DNA of 64,000 bases from Pomphorhynchus laevis (GCA_012934845.2 WNNJ02000009.1:62001-126000), one strand, 5' to 3'; counted from the first letter of the stretch, positions 41,686 through 52,265 are shown. The notes: generated from the letters alone by a model not told the origin. Program-made: numbers and translations.

Positions 41686-42858
41686 AAAAGATTTATTTAA
41701 CATGGCAAATACGTGCCAGCGAACGCTTACATGACCACAACAAAACAAAAATGTAAATCATGTGTCGAGAAGGTATGAACGGAGGAGGTGTTTGAATGTG
41801 ATAAAGGAGGGAGAACGGCGGACGTCGAGAGGGAGTTGATTCCAGGCGAGTGAGGCGGCGACGAGAAAGGATTGGAGACCGTAGTTGTTAGAGTAATTAG
41901 GAACGTGGAGTAAGAGGGTATGACAGGAACGAAGCGATATCGAGGTTGGGCGAGTGTCGTCTAAGAAAGGAAGGTTGATGAACGATGGGGAGCCGACAGC
42001 GATGAGACGAAAAGTTACGAGAAGAAGGCGGAGTTTGATGCGGATGTGGATGATGGGCCAGGAGAGTTGGGCAACATATGTGGATATGTGTTCGAATGGA
42101 CGGAGACGAAAAGAGCACTCGAACGGCGGAGTTGATTATCCGTTGTAGTGGTAGGATGATGGATTTTGGAGAATTGGCGAAAAGGGTAAGGCAGTAATCG
42201 ATTTTAGGGAAATGAAGCGATGAAAGAAGAGACATACAAGAACGGAAGTCGATAAGGGAGCGGATACGGCGGATGTCACGGAGAATTAAGTTAGACGAGC
42301 GAACCTTGCTATGGACGAAGGGTTTAAGGGAAAGGTGATCATCGAAATGGAAGCCTAAGAAAGTGAGATTGTGGACTTTGGCGATGATCGATGAGGCAAA
42401 ATATACAGTGGGAGGAGATATGTTTGGTTTACGGGGGAGGATCCACATTATTTTAGACTTGTCGGGTTTAGAACGAGATGGAGATTGGAGAGACGTTGGT
42501 AGATAGAAGAAAGACAGTTGGAGGCAGAATTTCCGATATCGTGTATGCGATGTGCGGGTGCATGAGCATAGATGAGGATGTCATCGGCGTATTGCATGAC
42601 GTTAAAGGAAAAAGGTTTGATAAACGGAGAGAGATCGTTAAGCAGAAGAGAGAAAAGCAGGGGACCTAGGGCTGAACCTTGTGGGACCCCGCAAAAGATA
42701 GGGATGGGAGGGGAGGATGACGAATTAGAACAGACGCGAAAGGAACGGTCGGATAGATATGAGGCAAACCATGCTACGGAGGAAGAAGAAAAGCCGTAAT
42801 CATAACGAAGGCGATAAAGGAGGACGGAGTTATCTACAATGTTGAAGGCGGAGGAGAT
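41686..42858 (-). mobile_element. LINE-B copy inserted in the RTE-like LINE
   Basis: Terminal hairpin and tail at 41700-41760, coding end at about 41770, then RT C-terminal part, IMWILPRKPNISPP, a YADD region in frame pieces, and GVPQ region near 42690, ending by 5' truncation at about 42858. The host element's protein continues across the insertion (FSDEK before, CDGDIRSRIIKAGSAF after), which dates LINE-B as the younger of the two. Confidence 0.85.
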
Positions 42859-43480
42859 AATTGTCGATGTGATGGAGACATTCGAAGCCGGATAATAAAA
42901 GCTGGTTCCGCCTTCTCACGTCTAAACTTTCTCTGGCGCGATACTAATGTATCTATTAAAACAAAGGTCCAAATGTATTCATCTGTTGTCCGCCCAGTTC
43001 TGTTGTATGGCTCTGAGTGCTGGCCTGAGAAGCTCACCACAAGTAAGCAGCTTGATGTCTTTGAACACCGCTGTCTACGCAGAATTGCATGAGTCAATCC
43101 GCTCGATAGAGTATCAATCGCAGAAGTGTATTTACGATGTTAACTCGGCGTTACCGTGTCTGACCTGGTTCGAAAGAATTGACCGCGCTATCTTGGCTAT
43201 GTACTGCGGATGGGAAGAGATAGGCTATCTAGGTTAACGTTATACTTGGATCAGGAGGAATTTTGGCGGCGTCCTAGAGGCGATATTCGAACGAATTTAA
43301 AGAGAACAATTGAAGACGATACCAAGAAAATTCTTTTCAACTACTCGAACTCGAAAATTAGCTGGCGCAGATTTAAACGAAGATGGATACAAGAACTGGA
43401 AATGGTGACTCAGAATCGACTGTCCTGTCGCATTTTTCAACTTCGCTTTGATTTGACTTCTTTTTCTTTTTCTTGATGCT
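42859..43480 (+). mobile_element. RTE-like LINE, right part
   Basis: Continues RCDGDIRSRIIKAGSAFSRL, LWRDTNVSIKTKVQMYSSVV, RPVLLYGSECW, LDVFEHRCLRRI and, after frame changes, RYLGYVLRMGRDRLSR and WRRFKRRWIQELEMV. This is the typical thumb and C-terminal end of RTE-like ORFs (YGSE.W, LRRI, LGHVLRM). The stop is at about 43474. Confidence 0.75.
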
Positions 43481-43599
43481 TTGTAACTTACGATCTGTAA
43501 GGTCTAGTGGTTTTAAATATATACATAGTATTATTTAAGTAGAGAATAATGTCATTCAAATTTATATAAATTCAATGCTAGTCAAAAAATATCGATGCG

Positions 43600-43850
43600 T
43601 TCCCATCATACCCTCTTACTCATCGTTCCAAATTATTCCAACAACTACGGTCTCCGATACTTCCTCGTCGCCGCCCCACTCGCCTAAAATCAACTTCCTC
43701 TCGACGTCCGCCGTGCTCCATTCTTTATCACATTCAAACACCTCCTCCGTTCGCACCTTCTCGACACATGATTTACATTTTTGTTTTGTTGTGGTCATGT
43801 AAGCGTGCGCTGGCACGCATTTGCCACGTTAAAATAAATCTTTTTTAGTT
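43600..43850 (+). mobile_element. LINE-B 3' end fragment (about 250 bp)
   Basis: Coding end FIVPNYSNNYGLRYFLVAA-like in broken frames, then TTCGCACCTTCTCGACACATG, ATTTTTGTTTTGTTGTGG, a clean hairpin GCGTGC/GCACGC (43803-43818), and GCATTTGCCACGTTAAAATA. 5'-truncated. Confidence 0.85.
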
Positions 43851-44439
43851 TAACAAATATCTTTAATTTTTGCTATGTCAATGATTTGTACTTTTTCAAA
43901 TTTATGGCAATCGACTTTAAATTTAAATTTTATCCTCAATTTGTGATTTCTTGTTTTATTCTTCTTAAATAGATTCCGTCAATACCTGACTACATATTGC
44001 TAGAGATTCTTCCGCGTGTAATTTTCGTAAAGCTGATGATGCATGAAGCCTCAAAATGTACCGAGTAGTCCTATCGTCAAATATTGAATTAATGACCTTT
44101 TGGCTATAAAACCATAGCTTTATTTGCTTTCGTACTTATAACACAAAGTTTCTAAAGCTCTGCATGGTCATCCAGATAATTGTGCATAATTTGTTATGCA
44201 TTTATTTCTGTATTTGGCCTAAAAGTACATTGTACATGTTATACAATGTATAAGACATCCCTGGTTATCGAATTGTTTAAATTTAAATAGCTTTGGTTAG
44301 ATTTAACTTGAGTATTGTAATGCGATCATGGCAGAATGAGACGAAGACGAAAGTGAACACTTGACATGTTAGTAAAAGTTGTATCTATATTGCCTTTCGA
44401 TTTATCAATCTATAAATGTATCAACCCACAAATTATGGA
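43851..44439. other. AT-rich spacer, no gene seen
   Basis: No open frame or recognisable element. Confidence 0.5.
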
Positions 44440-45540
44440 TTTCGATTTAGTATTTTGAGATGATAGTTTATCTCGCAGTATAAGTTCAGGTGTTCATCTA
44501 CGGTCTGTATTGGGTCCGTTACTTTTTATTGCATAAGCACTTATGAGGACATTAAATTGCTTACACAGACGATGTTAAGTTTTTCAACAAGATAGATCCT
44601 TTAGAAGATTACTGTTACCTGCAAGATAATATTGATAAAATATTTTGAGTCTTAAATATTTTTAAGTCGTGATCGTTTTTCAGATCCCTATGCTATTAGT
44701 TCATATTTCCTACGAGATAGTTTATCATCATCTCGCATCATAAGTTTAGGTGTGCTTCAAGGGTCTGTATTTGGTTTGTTACTTTTCAACGTTTTCACTC
44801 TTATTAGGACATTAAGTTGTAGATGCCTTGCTAATGCAGAAGATGCTAAGATTCACAGCAATATTGAGTCTTTAGAAGATTACCGTCATCTGCAAGATAA
44901 TATTGATAAAATATTCTCTTGGAGTCGCAATACTCGTCTATTATTAAATGTTCAAGCATTTACTTGTAGATTATTCGACCCTCCCTTTTCAAGTTGTAAT
45001 TAAATACCATAGAAAGAGTAAATGCGGTTAATGACCTATGAATCGTATGGTACCGTAGTGCCAAAACAAGGTCAGATACTAATATAGGCATTACCAAAGC
45101 TCGAAAAGCGCTATTTCTCATTAAGAACAGTTTCGTCTCACTGTCGTCAAATTAATTTAAATTTTCATTTAAAGCATTAGTCATGGCACATATTGAATAC
45201 ATATTGAATTTAAGCATCGTTTTCTATGACCAAATGAGAAATCGAATATTTGACTCACATGAGTCATTTCATGGCCCAAACACATTACTGCATAGTCATT
45301 GCTCGAGGCTTACCAGACTATCACACAGATCGATTATATCATGGAATTATCTTCTAGACGAAGTAGTGAGATATGACCTACTAAAACTATTAAAGTCTGA
45401 AATTCAAGATTATTATTTTATAAACGAGAACTGCATACGTTTATCCTGAAATTTGTGTGAATTGTGCAATTTTATGAACGGGCAAAACCCATTTTGGCTA
45501 CAATTCTGTATCAATAATAAATTAGAATAAATTTTCAGTT
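44440..45540 (+). mobile_element. LINE-G remnants with an internal duplication
   Basis: An RT segment near GVPQGSVLGPLLF occurs twice in tandem: at 44485-44650 (GVHLRSVLGPLLF) and 44750-44935 (GVLQGSVFGLLLF, then LEDYRHLQDNIDKIFSWSRN). A C-terminal piece follows at 45183-45449 (MAHIEYILNLSIVF, HSHCSRLTRLSHRSIISWN). The 3' end near 45470-45530 has GGGCAAAACCCATTTTGGC and an AATAATAAATTAG tail, similar to the LINE-C ending. Heavily decayed. Confidence 0.65.
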
Positions 45541-45994
45541 CTTAAGAATGTAGACTGCCTTTAAAGTATCTTCGATACTTCTGGTTTGATCTGCTTGATA
45601 ATAAGAATATACTTATTCAAATTATTAAATCTTAAAGTATTTAGAAGTGATGTTAGCTTAAATTATTTAAAATACTACGCAATTGGTATTCGTGAAGTTT
45701 CTCGGCTTTAATTAAGCAATTACTGGCGATGAGTATACTTAACTACCAAAGGACTTTACTCACCTATTTGCTCACCTTTCAAAAATATATCGATAATGCT
45801 ACAAAATCAGCAAGCTACTATATAGTTTGCTATAATCTTAAACTATTAACTGACACCCTGCTTGACAACCATTACCGGCACATGGTTTTTAAGTAAGCTA
45901 CTACCATACACCGTCCTGCTACTTCTTTGCTTTAGTATTTCGTTTGCCTGGGACTTCGGCACTGTCAGGTCAAACTTGATTCTATCAAGTACTA
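45541..45994. other. No gene seen
   Basis: AT-rich sequence between LINE-G and the near-full LINE-B. No feature recognised. Confidence 0.5.
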
Positions 45995-46069
45995 AAAAAC
46001 GATTTATTTTAACGTGGCAAATACGTGCCAGCGCACGCTTACATGACCACAACAAAACAAGACTGTGAA

Positions 46070-47905
46070 TCAGGTGTCGAGAAGGTGTGAACGGAGGAGG
46101 TGTTTGAATGTGATAAAGGAGGGAGCGCGGCGGACGTCGAGAGGAAGTTGATTCCAGGCGAGTGAGGCGGCGACGAGGAAGGATCGGAGACCGTAGTTGT
46201 TGGAGTAATTAGGAACGTGGAGTAAGAGGGTATGACAGGAACGAAGCGATAGCGAGGTGGGGCGAGTATCGTCTAAGAAAGGAAGGTTGATGAACGATGG
46301 GGAGCCGACAGCGATGAGACGAAAAGTAACGAGAAGAAGGCGGAGTTTGATGCGGATGTGGATGGTGGGCCAGGAGAGTTGGGCAAAATATGTGGATGTG
46401 TGGTCGAAGCGACGGAGACGAAAGAGCACTCGAACGGCGGTGTTGATTATTCGTTGTAGGGGTAGGATGATGGATTTTGGAGAATTGGCGAAAAGGCTAA
46501 GGCAGTAATCGATTTTAGGGAAAAGAAGCGATGAAAGAAGAGACATACAAGAACGGAAGTCGATAAGGGGGCGGATACGGCGGATGTCACGAAGAATTAA
46601 GTTAGACGAGCGGACCTTGTCACGGACGAAGGGTTTAAGGGAAAGGTGATCATCGAAATGGAAGCCTAAGAAAGTGAGATTGTGGACTATAGGGATGATC
46701 GATGAGGCAAAATATACAATGGGAGGAGATATGCTTGGTTTACGGAGAAGGATCCACATTATTTTGGACTTTTCGGCGTTTAGAACGAGATGGAGATTGG
46801 AGAGACGTTTGTAGATAGAAGAAAGACAGTTGGAGGCAGAAATGCCGATATCGTGTATGCGATGTGCGGGTGCATGAGCATAGATTAGAATGTCATCGGC
46901 GTATTGCATGACGTTAAAGGAGTAAGGTTTGATAAATGGAGAGAGATCGCCAAGCAGAAGAGAGAAAAGCAGGGGACCTAGGACTGAACCTTGTGGGACC
47001 CCGCAAAAAATAGGGATGGGAGGGGAGGATGATGAATTAGAACAGACGCGAAAGGAACGGTCGGATAGATATGAGGCGAACCAAGCTACGGAGGAGGAAG
47101 AAAATCCGTAATCATAACGAAGGCGAGAAAGGAGGACGGAGTGGTCGACAATGTCGAATGCGGAGGAGAGGTCGAGGGAGATGAGAACACTATATAGAGC
47201 CTTGTCTCGAGAAATGAGTAAGTCGTTGTACACTTTTATGCATGCGATTTCTGTCGAGTGATTAGAGCGGAAAGCGGATTGGAAAGGAGGGTACAGATTG
47301 GATGAGGAGAGATAAGCGTTGATTTGTATTAAGATGAGGCGTTCTAAGAGCTTAGAAAGAGTAGGGAGTAGTGAAATGGGGCGATAGCTAGAAGGAAGGG
47401 AGGGGTCGAGCGATTGTTTCTTAAGGAGGGGACGAACGATTGCGGATTTCCAGTGTGAAGGGAAGATACGACTGCGGATGGACGAGTTAAACAAGGTTGT
47501 GAGAAATGGGGATATCGATGAGCATATAGATTTTAATATGTGGGTAGGCAGGGGATCGGCGGGTGAGGTTTTGTTGGGCAAGGACATGAGGACAGATGAT
47601 ACTTTCTGTAGGTGATACAGGGAGAAGATGAAAGAGTTCCGGAAGGATGAGGCTAGGCGGGGCAGAGTGGGATAGGATGGAGACCGGGGTGTGAGAGAGC
47701 AGCGTGGATACTTTAGTCTGGAGAAATGACGAATAATCATTAGCATTGATGTTGCACGGCGTAGAGGAACGAGCCAGGATTGAGTTAAAAGTATGCCAGA
47801 GAGTCTTAGAGTTGAATGAAGTGATGATTTTATGCTGCCAGAAGGAGTTGCATTTGGTACGTAGTAGGTTGAGATGAGACCGGCGAAGAGCAAGATAGGA
47901 ATCAC
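46070..47905 (-). CDS. LINE-B ORF2, reverse transcriptase part
   Basis: 611 codons open. Order: NKTSPADPLPTHILKSICSS, IVRPLLKKQSLDPSLPSS, YRPISLLPTLSKLLERLIL, FRSNHSTEIACIKVYNDLL, LISLDLSSAFDIVDHSVLL, CGVPQGSVLGPLLFSLLLGD, catalytic QYADDILIYAHAP, FLGFHFDDHLSL, and the C-terminal DYCLSLFANSP, LFRLRRFDHTSTYFAQ, YGLRSFLVAASLAWNQLP, ending FKHLLRSHLLDT. All RT motifs are intact. The first 50 or so residues at the 5' side are out of frame with the endonuclease. Confidence 0.92.
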   Translation of the reverse strand: MIPILLFAGLISTYYVPNATPSGSIKSSLHSTLRLSGILLTQSWLVPLRRATSMLMIIRHFSRLKYPRCSLTPRSPSYPTLPRLASSFRNSFIFSLYHLQKVSSVLMSLPNKTSPADPLPTHILKSICSSISPFLTTLFNSSIRSRIFPSHWKSAIVRPLLKKQSLDPSLPSSYRPISLLPTLSKLLERLILIQINAYLSSSNLYPPFQSAFRSNHSTEIACIKVYNDLLISRDKALYSVLISLDLSSAFDIVDHSVLLSRLRYDYGFSSSSVAWFASYLSDRSFRVCSNSSSSPPIPIFCGVPQGSVLGPLLFSLLLGDLSPFIKPYSFNVMQYADDILIYAHAPAHRIHDIGISASNCLSSIYKRLSNLHLVLNAEKSKIMWILLRKPSISPPIVYFASSIIPIVHNLTFLGFHFDDHLSLKPFVRDKVRSSNLILRDIRRIRPLIDFRSCMSLLSSLLFPKIDYCLSLFANSPKSIILPLQRIINTAVRVLFRLRRFDHTSTYFAQLSWPTIHIRIKLRLLLVTFRLIAVGSPSFINLPFLDDTRPTSLSLRSCHTLLLHVPNYSNNYGLRSFLVAASLAWNQLPLDVRRAPSFITFKHLLRSHLLDT

Positions 47906-48915
47906 GGAAAGACGGAGTGATCGAGCGGAAATCGCGTCTGAGAGAGCGGTGATAGACTCTCAAAAGCATGGCGGAGTCGACGCTTTGAGAGTAGGCATTG
48001 GATGTCAAACCATGGGGCACGGTGCAAGCGACGGTGTGGGTGAGACTTGAAGGGCAAGAGAATATCGAGAGTGGATGTGAGTTCAGAGTCGAAAAGAAAG
48101 GCGAGATCGTGAGGAGATGAATATGTTATTGTGGGTAATGATAGAGACGATTTGAGTAAGGCAGAGCGGAGAAGGGAGAGGTCAAGATTTCTCCAAGGGC
48201 GACGTAGGATTGTAGGTGTGTGAGGAGGGGTGTGGTTGCGAGCGAGATCAAGGGTGATAAGAAAGTGATCGGATAGACCAGGATCAGAGATGGACAGTGA
48301 GGTGTGGGCAGCAAAATGATCGGGGACAGCGATGATGTCGAGTGCCCCGCCAAGTATATGTGTGGGGGCAGTGGAGATTAGTTTGTAATTGTAGTTGGAT
48401 AGAATGTTGATGAAGCGGATGGAATCTGTGGAAGAGGGGCGGTCTAGGCGGATATTGAAGTCGCCTAGAACGAGTGAAGGGATTGAGGACAAAGAACAAT
48501 GAGAAAGGAGGTCAGCGAGTTCGGTAAAAAATAAGGCTGTAGGAGCTGATGAACCAGGACGGTATACAATGGCGAGATCTAGAGTGATCGGGTTAGAATA
48601 ACGACAAGTGAGCAATTCAAAAGAGCAAGGACTGAAAGGGGGATTGATTTTGCGAAGAGACGCTGGGTGACGCGCGAATGCGACGATGCCGCAATGGCAA
48701 CCGGCAGAGAGCAGACGGCGAATGGAAAGGTCGTCGGAATCTGAGTGCCAGGATTTGGTGAGGCAGAAGAGATCGATGGATTGCTTGGTGAATAGGTTGA
48801 GGATAAGATCGGATTTATTGAGAATAGATCTAGTGTTGAGGATAAAGAGGCGGAAACCGTGTGCTGTGGCGAAAGAGTCTAGTGGAGAAGACACATAGGA
48901 GAGATGGAGCGCCAT
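47902..48915 (-). CDS. LINE-B ORF2, endonuclease part
   Basis: 337 codons, ATG at 48915 (MALHLSYVSSPLDSFATAHG). Endonuclease motifs: LFILNTRSILNKSD, LTKSWHSDSDDL, IVAFARHPASLRK, IVYRPGSSAPT, LVLGDFNIRLDRP, and GLSDHFLITLDLARN (catalytic His). Lys instead of Glu in LTKSWH (ITESWH in LINE-A) probably disables the metal site. The frame leaves the protein near 47990, where a second frame (47487-48020) continues briefly. Confidence 0.88.
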   Translation of the reverse strand: MALHLSYVSSPLDSFATAHGFRLFILNTRSILNKSDLILNLFTKQSIDLFCLTKSWHSDSDDLSIRRLLSAGCHCGIVAFARHPASLRKINPPFSPCSFELLTCRYSNPITLDLAIVYRPGSSAPTALFFTELADLLSHCSLSSIPSLVLGDFNIRLDRPSSTDSIRFINILSNYNYKLISTAPTHILGGALDIIAVPDHFAAHTSLSISDPGLSDHFLITLDLARNHTPPHTPTILRRPWRNLDLSLLRSALLKSSLSLPTITYSSPHDLAFLFDSELTSTLDILLPFKSHPHRRLHRAPWFDIQCLLSKRRLRHAFESLSPLSQTRFPLDHSVFP

Positions 48916-49655
48916 CGAATTTTTGGACGGGTGTGGACAACTTGAAAATTTCCGTCTATGTTTCGGATGGAGAGTGATGTTTCGCCGTTTTCCTCGCGAC
49001 GGCGTTTTTCGATGCGGGCTGAAGAGATTTGAGCGATTTCAGAAGGGGCGCGATCGGGGAAAATTCGAGTGGTTGAAGATGACATGAGTTTGAATCGTTG
49101 AGAGAGGACAGAAGACGCGTGAGAGCGATGCTTGAAAATAATTTTTAGGAGAGGGGGCTGGGAAGGATTAGATTGAGAAGATTTGTTTAAACGGATGAAT
49201 GCGACAGGAGAAATTTCCTTGAAAAAGGATGGTTTATCCGAAAGAACAATAGACGAGAGGATGGATCTGAAAGCGGAAACATCGTGGTCCAGACGTGCTT
49301 GTGGAGATAAGGATTTAGAAGGCGTGATATTAGTAACAATGACGCAACGATCGCGAGAAGCAAAGCGCTTCCGTAAAGGAGGACGACTGACGTGAGTAGG
49401 TGAGATCACGATAGAAGAGCTGTCAGTTGATGATTTGGAGGGATTTGGTTTGACGACGGGAGACATAGAGGATAATGATAATAAAGAGGGTGGCAAGCGA
49501 TGTGAGGAAAGGTTATGAGTGGAAGGATAGTGGAGGTTGGTGGAGGTGATTTTGATTGATGGATGCAAGGTATTGAGGGACGAGACGGGAAGGACGGGAC
49601 GTGGGGTGTCGGGGAGTGAATATACATTAGTTGTAACAATTTGCGTCTCCGTCAC
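48879..49655 (-). CDS. LINE-B ORF1, C-terminal part
   Basis: 258 codons from an internal position (TETQIVTTNV). The middle is Ser/Thr/Pro-rich. The C-terminal domain contains VSAFRSILSSIVLSDKPSFF, SPVAFIRLNKSSQ, LLKIIFKHRSHASSVLSQRF, ARIEKRRREENGETSLS and VVHTRPKIRW, as in LINE-A. The N-terminal finger found in A and C is absent. Upstream (49656-49740) a repeat of the TVTETQIV-encoding bases occurs (TVKEPQTV), period 69 bp. It overlaps the ORF2 start by 37 bp. Confidence 0.78.
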   Translation of the reverse strand: MTETQIVTTNVYSLPDTPRPVLPVSSLNTLHPSIKITSTNLHYPSTHNLSSHRLPPSLLSLSSMSPVVKPNPSKSSTDSSSIVISPTHVSRPPLRKRFASRDRCVIVTNITPSKSLSPQARLDHDVSAFRSILSSIVLSDKPSFFKEISPVAFIRLNKSSQSNPSQPPLLKIIFKHRSHASSVLSQRFKLMSSSTTRIFPDRAPSEIAQISSARIEKRRREENGETSLSIRNIDGNFQVVHTRPKIRWRSISPMCLLH

Positions 49656-49914
49656 TGTCTTGGTAGATTTATCTTAAACTTGACAAAATTCATCTTGCTG
49701 CGATACAGTTTGCGGCTCCTTCACTGTCTCAGTGAATTAAAAGATTTTACAACAAATAAAAATAACAAAAAAGTAAAAAACCCAAAAATCAAAAGTCTAA
49801 TCAATGCAATAGGTTGATGTTGATGCGTAGAGGTGTATGGGAGAGTTTTAAAGAGTTAGAATAATTGAATTAATTATTCAGGAGTAAAAAGGAGCAGAGA
49901 CTATGTTTGAAAAA

Positions 49915-50725
49915 TATAAAAGAGGTGGCAAATGCGTGCCAGCGCACGCTTACATGACCACAACAAAACAAGACTGTGAATCAGGTGTCGAGAAGGTGTG
50001 AACGGAGGAGGTGTTTGAATGTGATAAAGGAGGGAGCGCGGCGGACGTTGAGAGGAAGTTGATTCCAGGCGAGTGAGGCGGCGACGATGAAGGATCGGAG
50101 ACCGTAGTTGTTGGAGTAATTAGGAACGTGGAGTAAGAGGGTATGACAGGAACGAAGCGATAGCGAGGTGGGGCGAGTATCGTCTAAGAAAGGAAGGTTG
50201 ATGAACGATGGGGAGCCGACAGCGATGAGACGAAAAGTAACGAGAAGAAGGCGGAGTTTGATGCGGATGTGGATGGTGGGCCAGGAGAGTTGAGCAAAAT
50301 ATGTGGATGTGTGGTCGAAGCGACGGAGACGAAAGAGCACTCGAACGGCGGTGTTGATTATTCGTTGTAGGGGTAGGATGATGGATTTTGGAGAATTGGC
50401 GAAAAGGCTGAGGCAGTAATCGATTTTAGGGAAAAGAAGCGATGAAAGAAGAGACATACAAGAACGGAAGTCGATAAGGGGTGGATACGGCGGATGTCAC
50501 GAAGAATTAAGTTAGACGAGCGGACCTTGTCACGGACGAAGGGTTTAAGGGAAAGGGTGATCATCGAAATGGAAGCCTAAGAAGGTGAGATTGTGGACTA
50601 TAGGGATGATCGATGAGGCAAAAGATACAGTGGGAGGAGATATGTTTGGTTTACCTTGGAAGGATCCACATTATTTTGGACTTTTCGGCGTTTAGAACGA
50701 GATGGAGATTGGAGAGACGTTTGTA
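49915..50725 (-). mobile_element. LINE-B 3' fragment (about 810 bp)
   Basis: Hairpin 49934-49949 and tail, coding end at 49981, RT C-terminal domain open to 50457 (158 codons), then frame pieces to 50725, where it is cut by a different tail. It is nearly identical to the 46.0 kb copy, including the GACTGTGAATCAGGTGTCGAG ending (first 20 bases compared), so the two are sister insertions. Confidence 0.87.
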
Positions 50726-50900
50726 AATAAATTTGTATTATTGTTATTGTTTGCTCTTTTTCTTCTACGTGGGCTTGTAAGCACGCATAGATATGCATTT
50801 GCCACAATAAATAAAATAAATAAATAAATAAAATAAATAAATTAATAATAAATAAATAAATAATAAATAAATAAATAATAAGTAAATAAAAGTGTAAAAA
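50726..50900 (+). mobile_element. LINE-like tail with (TAAA)n run
   Basis: GGGCTTGTAAGCACGCATAG, then ATATGCATTTGCCACAATA and a TAAA-type microsatellite to about 50890. It has the [GG.CTTGTAAGC]-[GCATTTGCCAC] frame of the A/B tails but other internal bases and a TAAA run in place of ATT. It is the end of a further family, in plus orientation, with no coding part attached. Confidence 0.65.
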
Positions 50901-51599
50901 ACTTGAATTTTTTATACTTTATACACTTTATCATTTTCTTAGTGAACGTATGACTTAAATCAATTTGATTCGAAGAAGTTAAATGGGGTTTTTTATATTA
51001 GATATAATTGTTATATTTTTTGAAATACAAAAATCTATACACTCATTGCTCGATTTGATATCTTTATCATAAAGTATTGTATTACATGCAATCTCGAGTA
51101 ATTTCGATTTGATATTATTAAACATTGCCAATCAATCATTTTTTTAAATTGTTCTCGTGGGGGTAAAATGCCTTTAAAACACACATTAGTTGTTACCTTT
51201 TCATAGTATATAAAGTATTTTCTAACTGTAATAATGTAATGAGTATTTATTGAACTTTGTAATTAAATGCCCATTAATGGCTGTCGGACCTTTATATACA
51301 AAACTATTTCTTTTAGCTGAACGCCTTTGAGCTTAAAAATATAGTTCGATGGAAAGCATTTTTGGCGTTTATTAAGACAAGAGTTATATCTAGAATGATT
51401 CAGTAATTTCGATTTTAATAAATATATTTTAATAAATATTTGGGATTTAAAAAATATTCTAAATTCTAAAATCGAAAAAAATGTAATTTACTAAATATTT
51501 AATATACCACTACAAACTTAGCTTTATAAAAGAAAGTAGCTTTTACATGACGATTATCAACATCGGTTTACATTTTTAAATTTCAAAAATAAAGCTTTC
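50901..51599. other. AT-rich; one old dispersed repeat
   Basis: No gene. 51384-51470 is the reverse complement (imperfect) of 54970-55040 within the eS12 intron: TAAATCCCAAATATTTATT, AAAATCGAAATTACT. Otherwise nothing recognised. Confidence 0.5.
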
Positions 51600-51682
51600 A
51601 AATACCTCCCACAACTGGATGCAGAGGAGGACCTGCTCACGGCACGAGTATGTCAAAAGGTACATAGAGCTAGAAAATTTCT
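51600..51682. repeat. Left arm of an 80-bp inverted repeat
   Basis: ATACCTCCCAC, AGGAGGACC, GAGTATGTCAAAA and GTACATAGAGCTA recur reverse-complemented at 52135-52219. The arms bracket a LINE-B fragment. They may be terminal repeats of a foldback or MITE-like element, or a rearranged retrozyme. Confidence 0.75.
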
Positions 51683-51829
51683 AGCAAACTAGGTACATGC
51701 TAGAAAAAATGTTCACGGAAATCTGTCATTTTCTCGTAAAATACAAATAAGTTGCAGATAAATAGAGAGAATGCGCTGGCATTAGTCGGTTCTCTTAGCT
51801 AATGATCCTTTCGGTTAAAAAACGAGATT

Positions 51830-52130
51830 ATTTTAACGTGGCAAATGCGTGCCAGCGCACGCTTACATGACCACAACAAAACATAAATGTAAATCATGTG
51901 TCGAGAAGGTGTGAACGGAGGAGGTGTTTGAATGTGATAAAGGAGGGAGCGCGGCGGACGTTGAGAGGGAGTTGATTCTAGGCGAGTGAGGCGGCGACGA
52001 GGAAGGATCGAAGACCGTAGTTGTTAGAGTAATTAGGAACGTGGAGTAAGAGGGTATGACTAGAACGCAGCGATAGCGAGGTGTAACGAGTGTTGTCTAA
52101 GAAAGGAATGTTGATGAACGATGGGGATTC
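51830..52130 (-). mobile_element. LINE-B 3' end fragment (about 300 bp)
   Basis: TTTTAACGTGGCAAATGCG, hairpin 51847-51862, ACCACAACAAAACATAAATG, GAGAAGGTGTGAACGGAGG and RT C-terminal coding to about 52130. 5'-truncated; lies between the 80-bp inverted-repeat arms. Confidence 0.87.
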
Positions 52131-52134
52131 GACA

Positions 52135-52219
52135 ATAAAAAATTTATAGCTCTATGTACTTTTTGACATACTCGTATCGTCTGCCGGTCCTCCTTTGCAT
52201 CTAGTAGTGGGAGGTATCT
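52135..52219. repeat. Right arm of the 80-bp inverted repeat
   Basis: Reverse complement of 51600-51682 with about 8-10 differences. The hammerhead-like core begins 5 bases after its end. Confidence 0.75.
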
Positions 52220-52223
52220 GGCA

Positions 52224-52265
52224 CTGATGAGTCAAAATAATGACGAAACGGTACCTGGTATCGTT
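52224..52265 (+). ncRNA. Hammerhead-ribozyme-like core
   Basis: CTGATGA (52224-52230), stem II GTC/GAC (52231-52233 with 52242-52244) with an 8-base loop, GAAA (52245-52248), stem III ACGGTA/TATCGT (52248-52253 with 52259-52264, one G-T pair) with loop CCTGG, then T as the cleavage-site base (GUU triplet). Core bases and stems II and III fit the hammerhead consensus. I cannot find a convincing stem I, so it may be a damaged copy whose 5' strand was lost in the adjacent inverted repeat. Such ribozymes are known in PLE termini and small retrozymes. Confidence 0.5.

Larger units (their letters stand above)
45995..49745 (-). mobile_element. LINE-B, near full length (CR1-like)
   Basis: Right to left: ORF1 (about 49740-48879), ORF2 endonuclease (48915-47902), RT (47905-46070), and 3' UTR with hairpin (46023-46038) and ACGTTAAAATAAATC end. 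The frame changes once in ORF2 between endonuclease and RT (about 47900-48020); otherwise the frames are long. The ORF1 finger region is missing, so the copy is 5'-truncated. Close relative of LINE-A (shared SYRPISLLPTLSKLLER, QYADDILIYAHAP, LRRFDHTS). It is the parent type for the many short LINE-B copies in the window. Confidence 0.9.
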
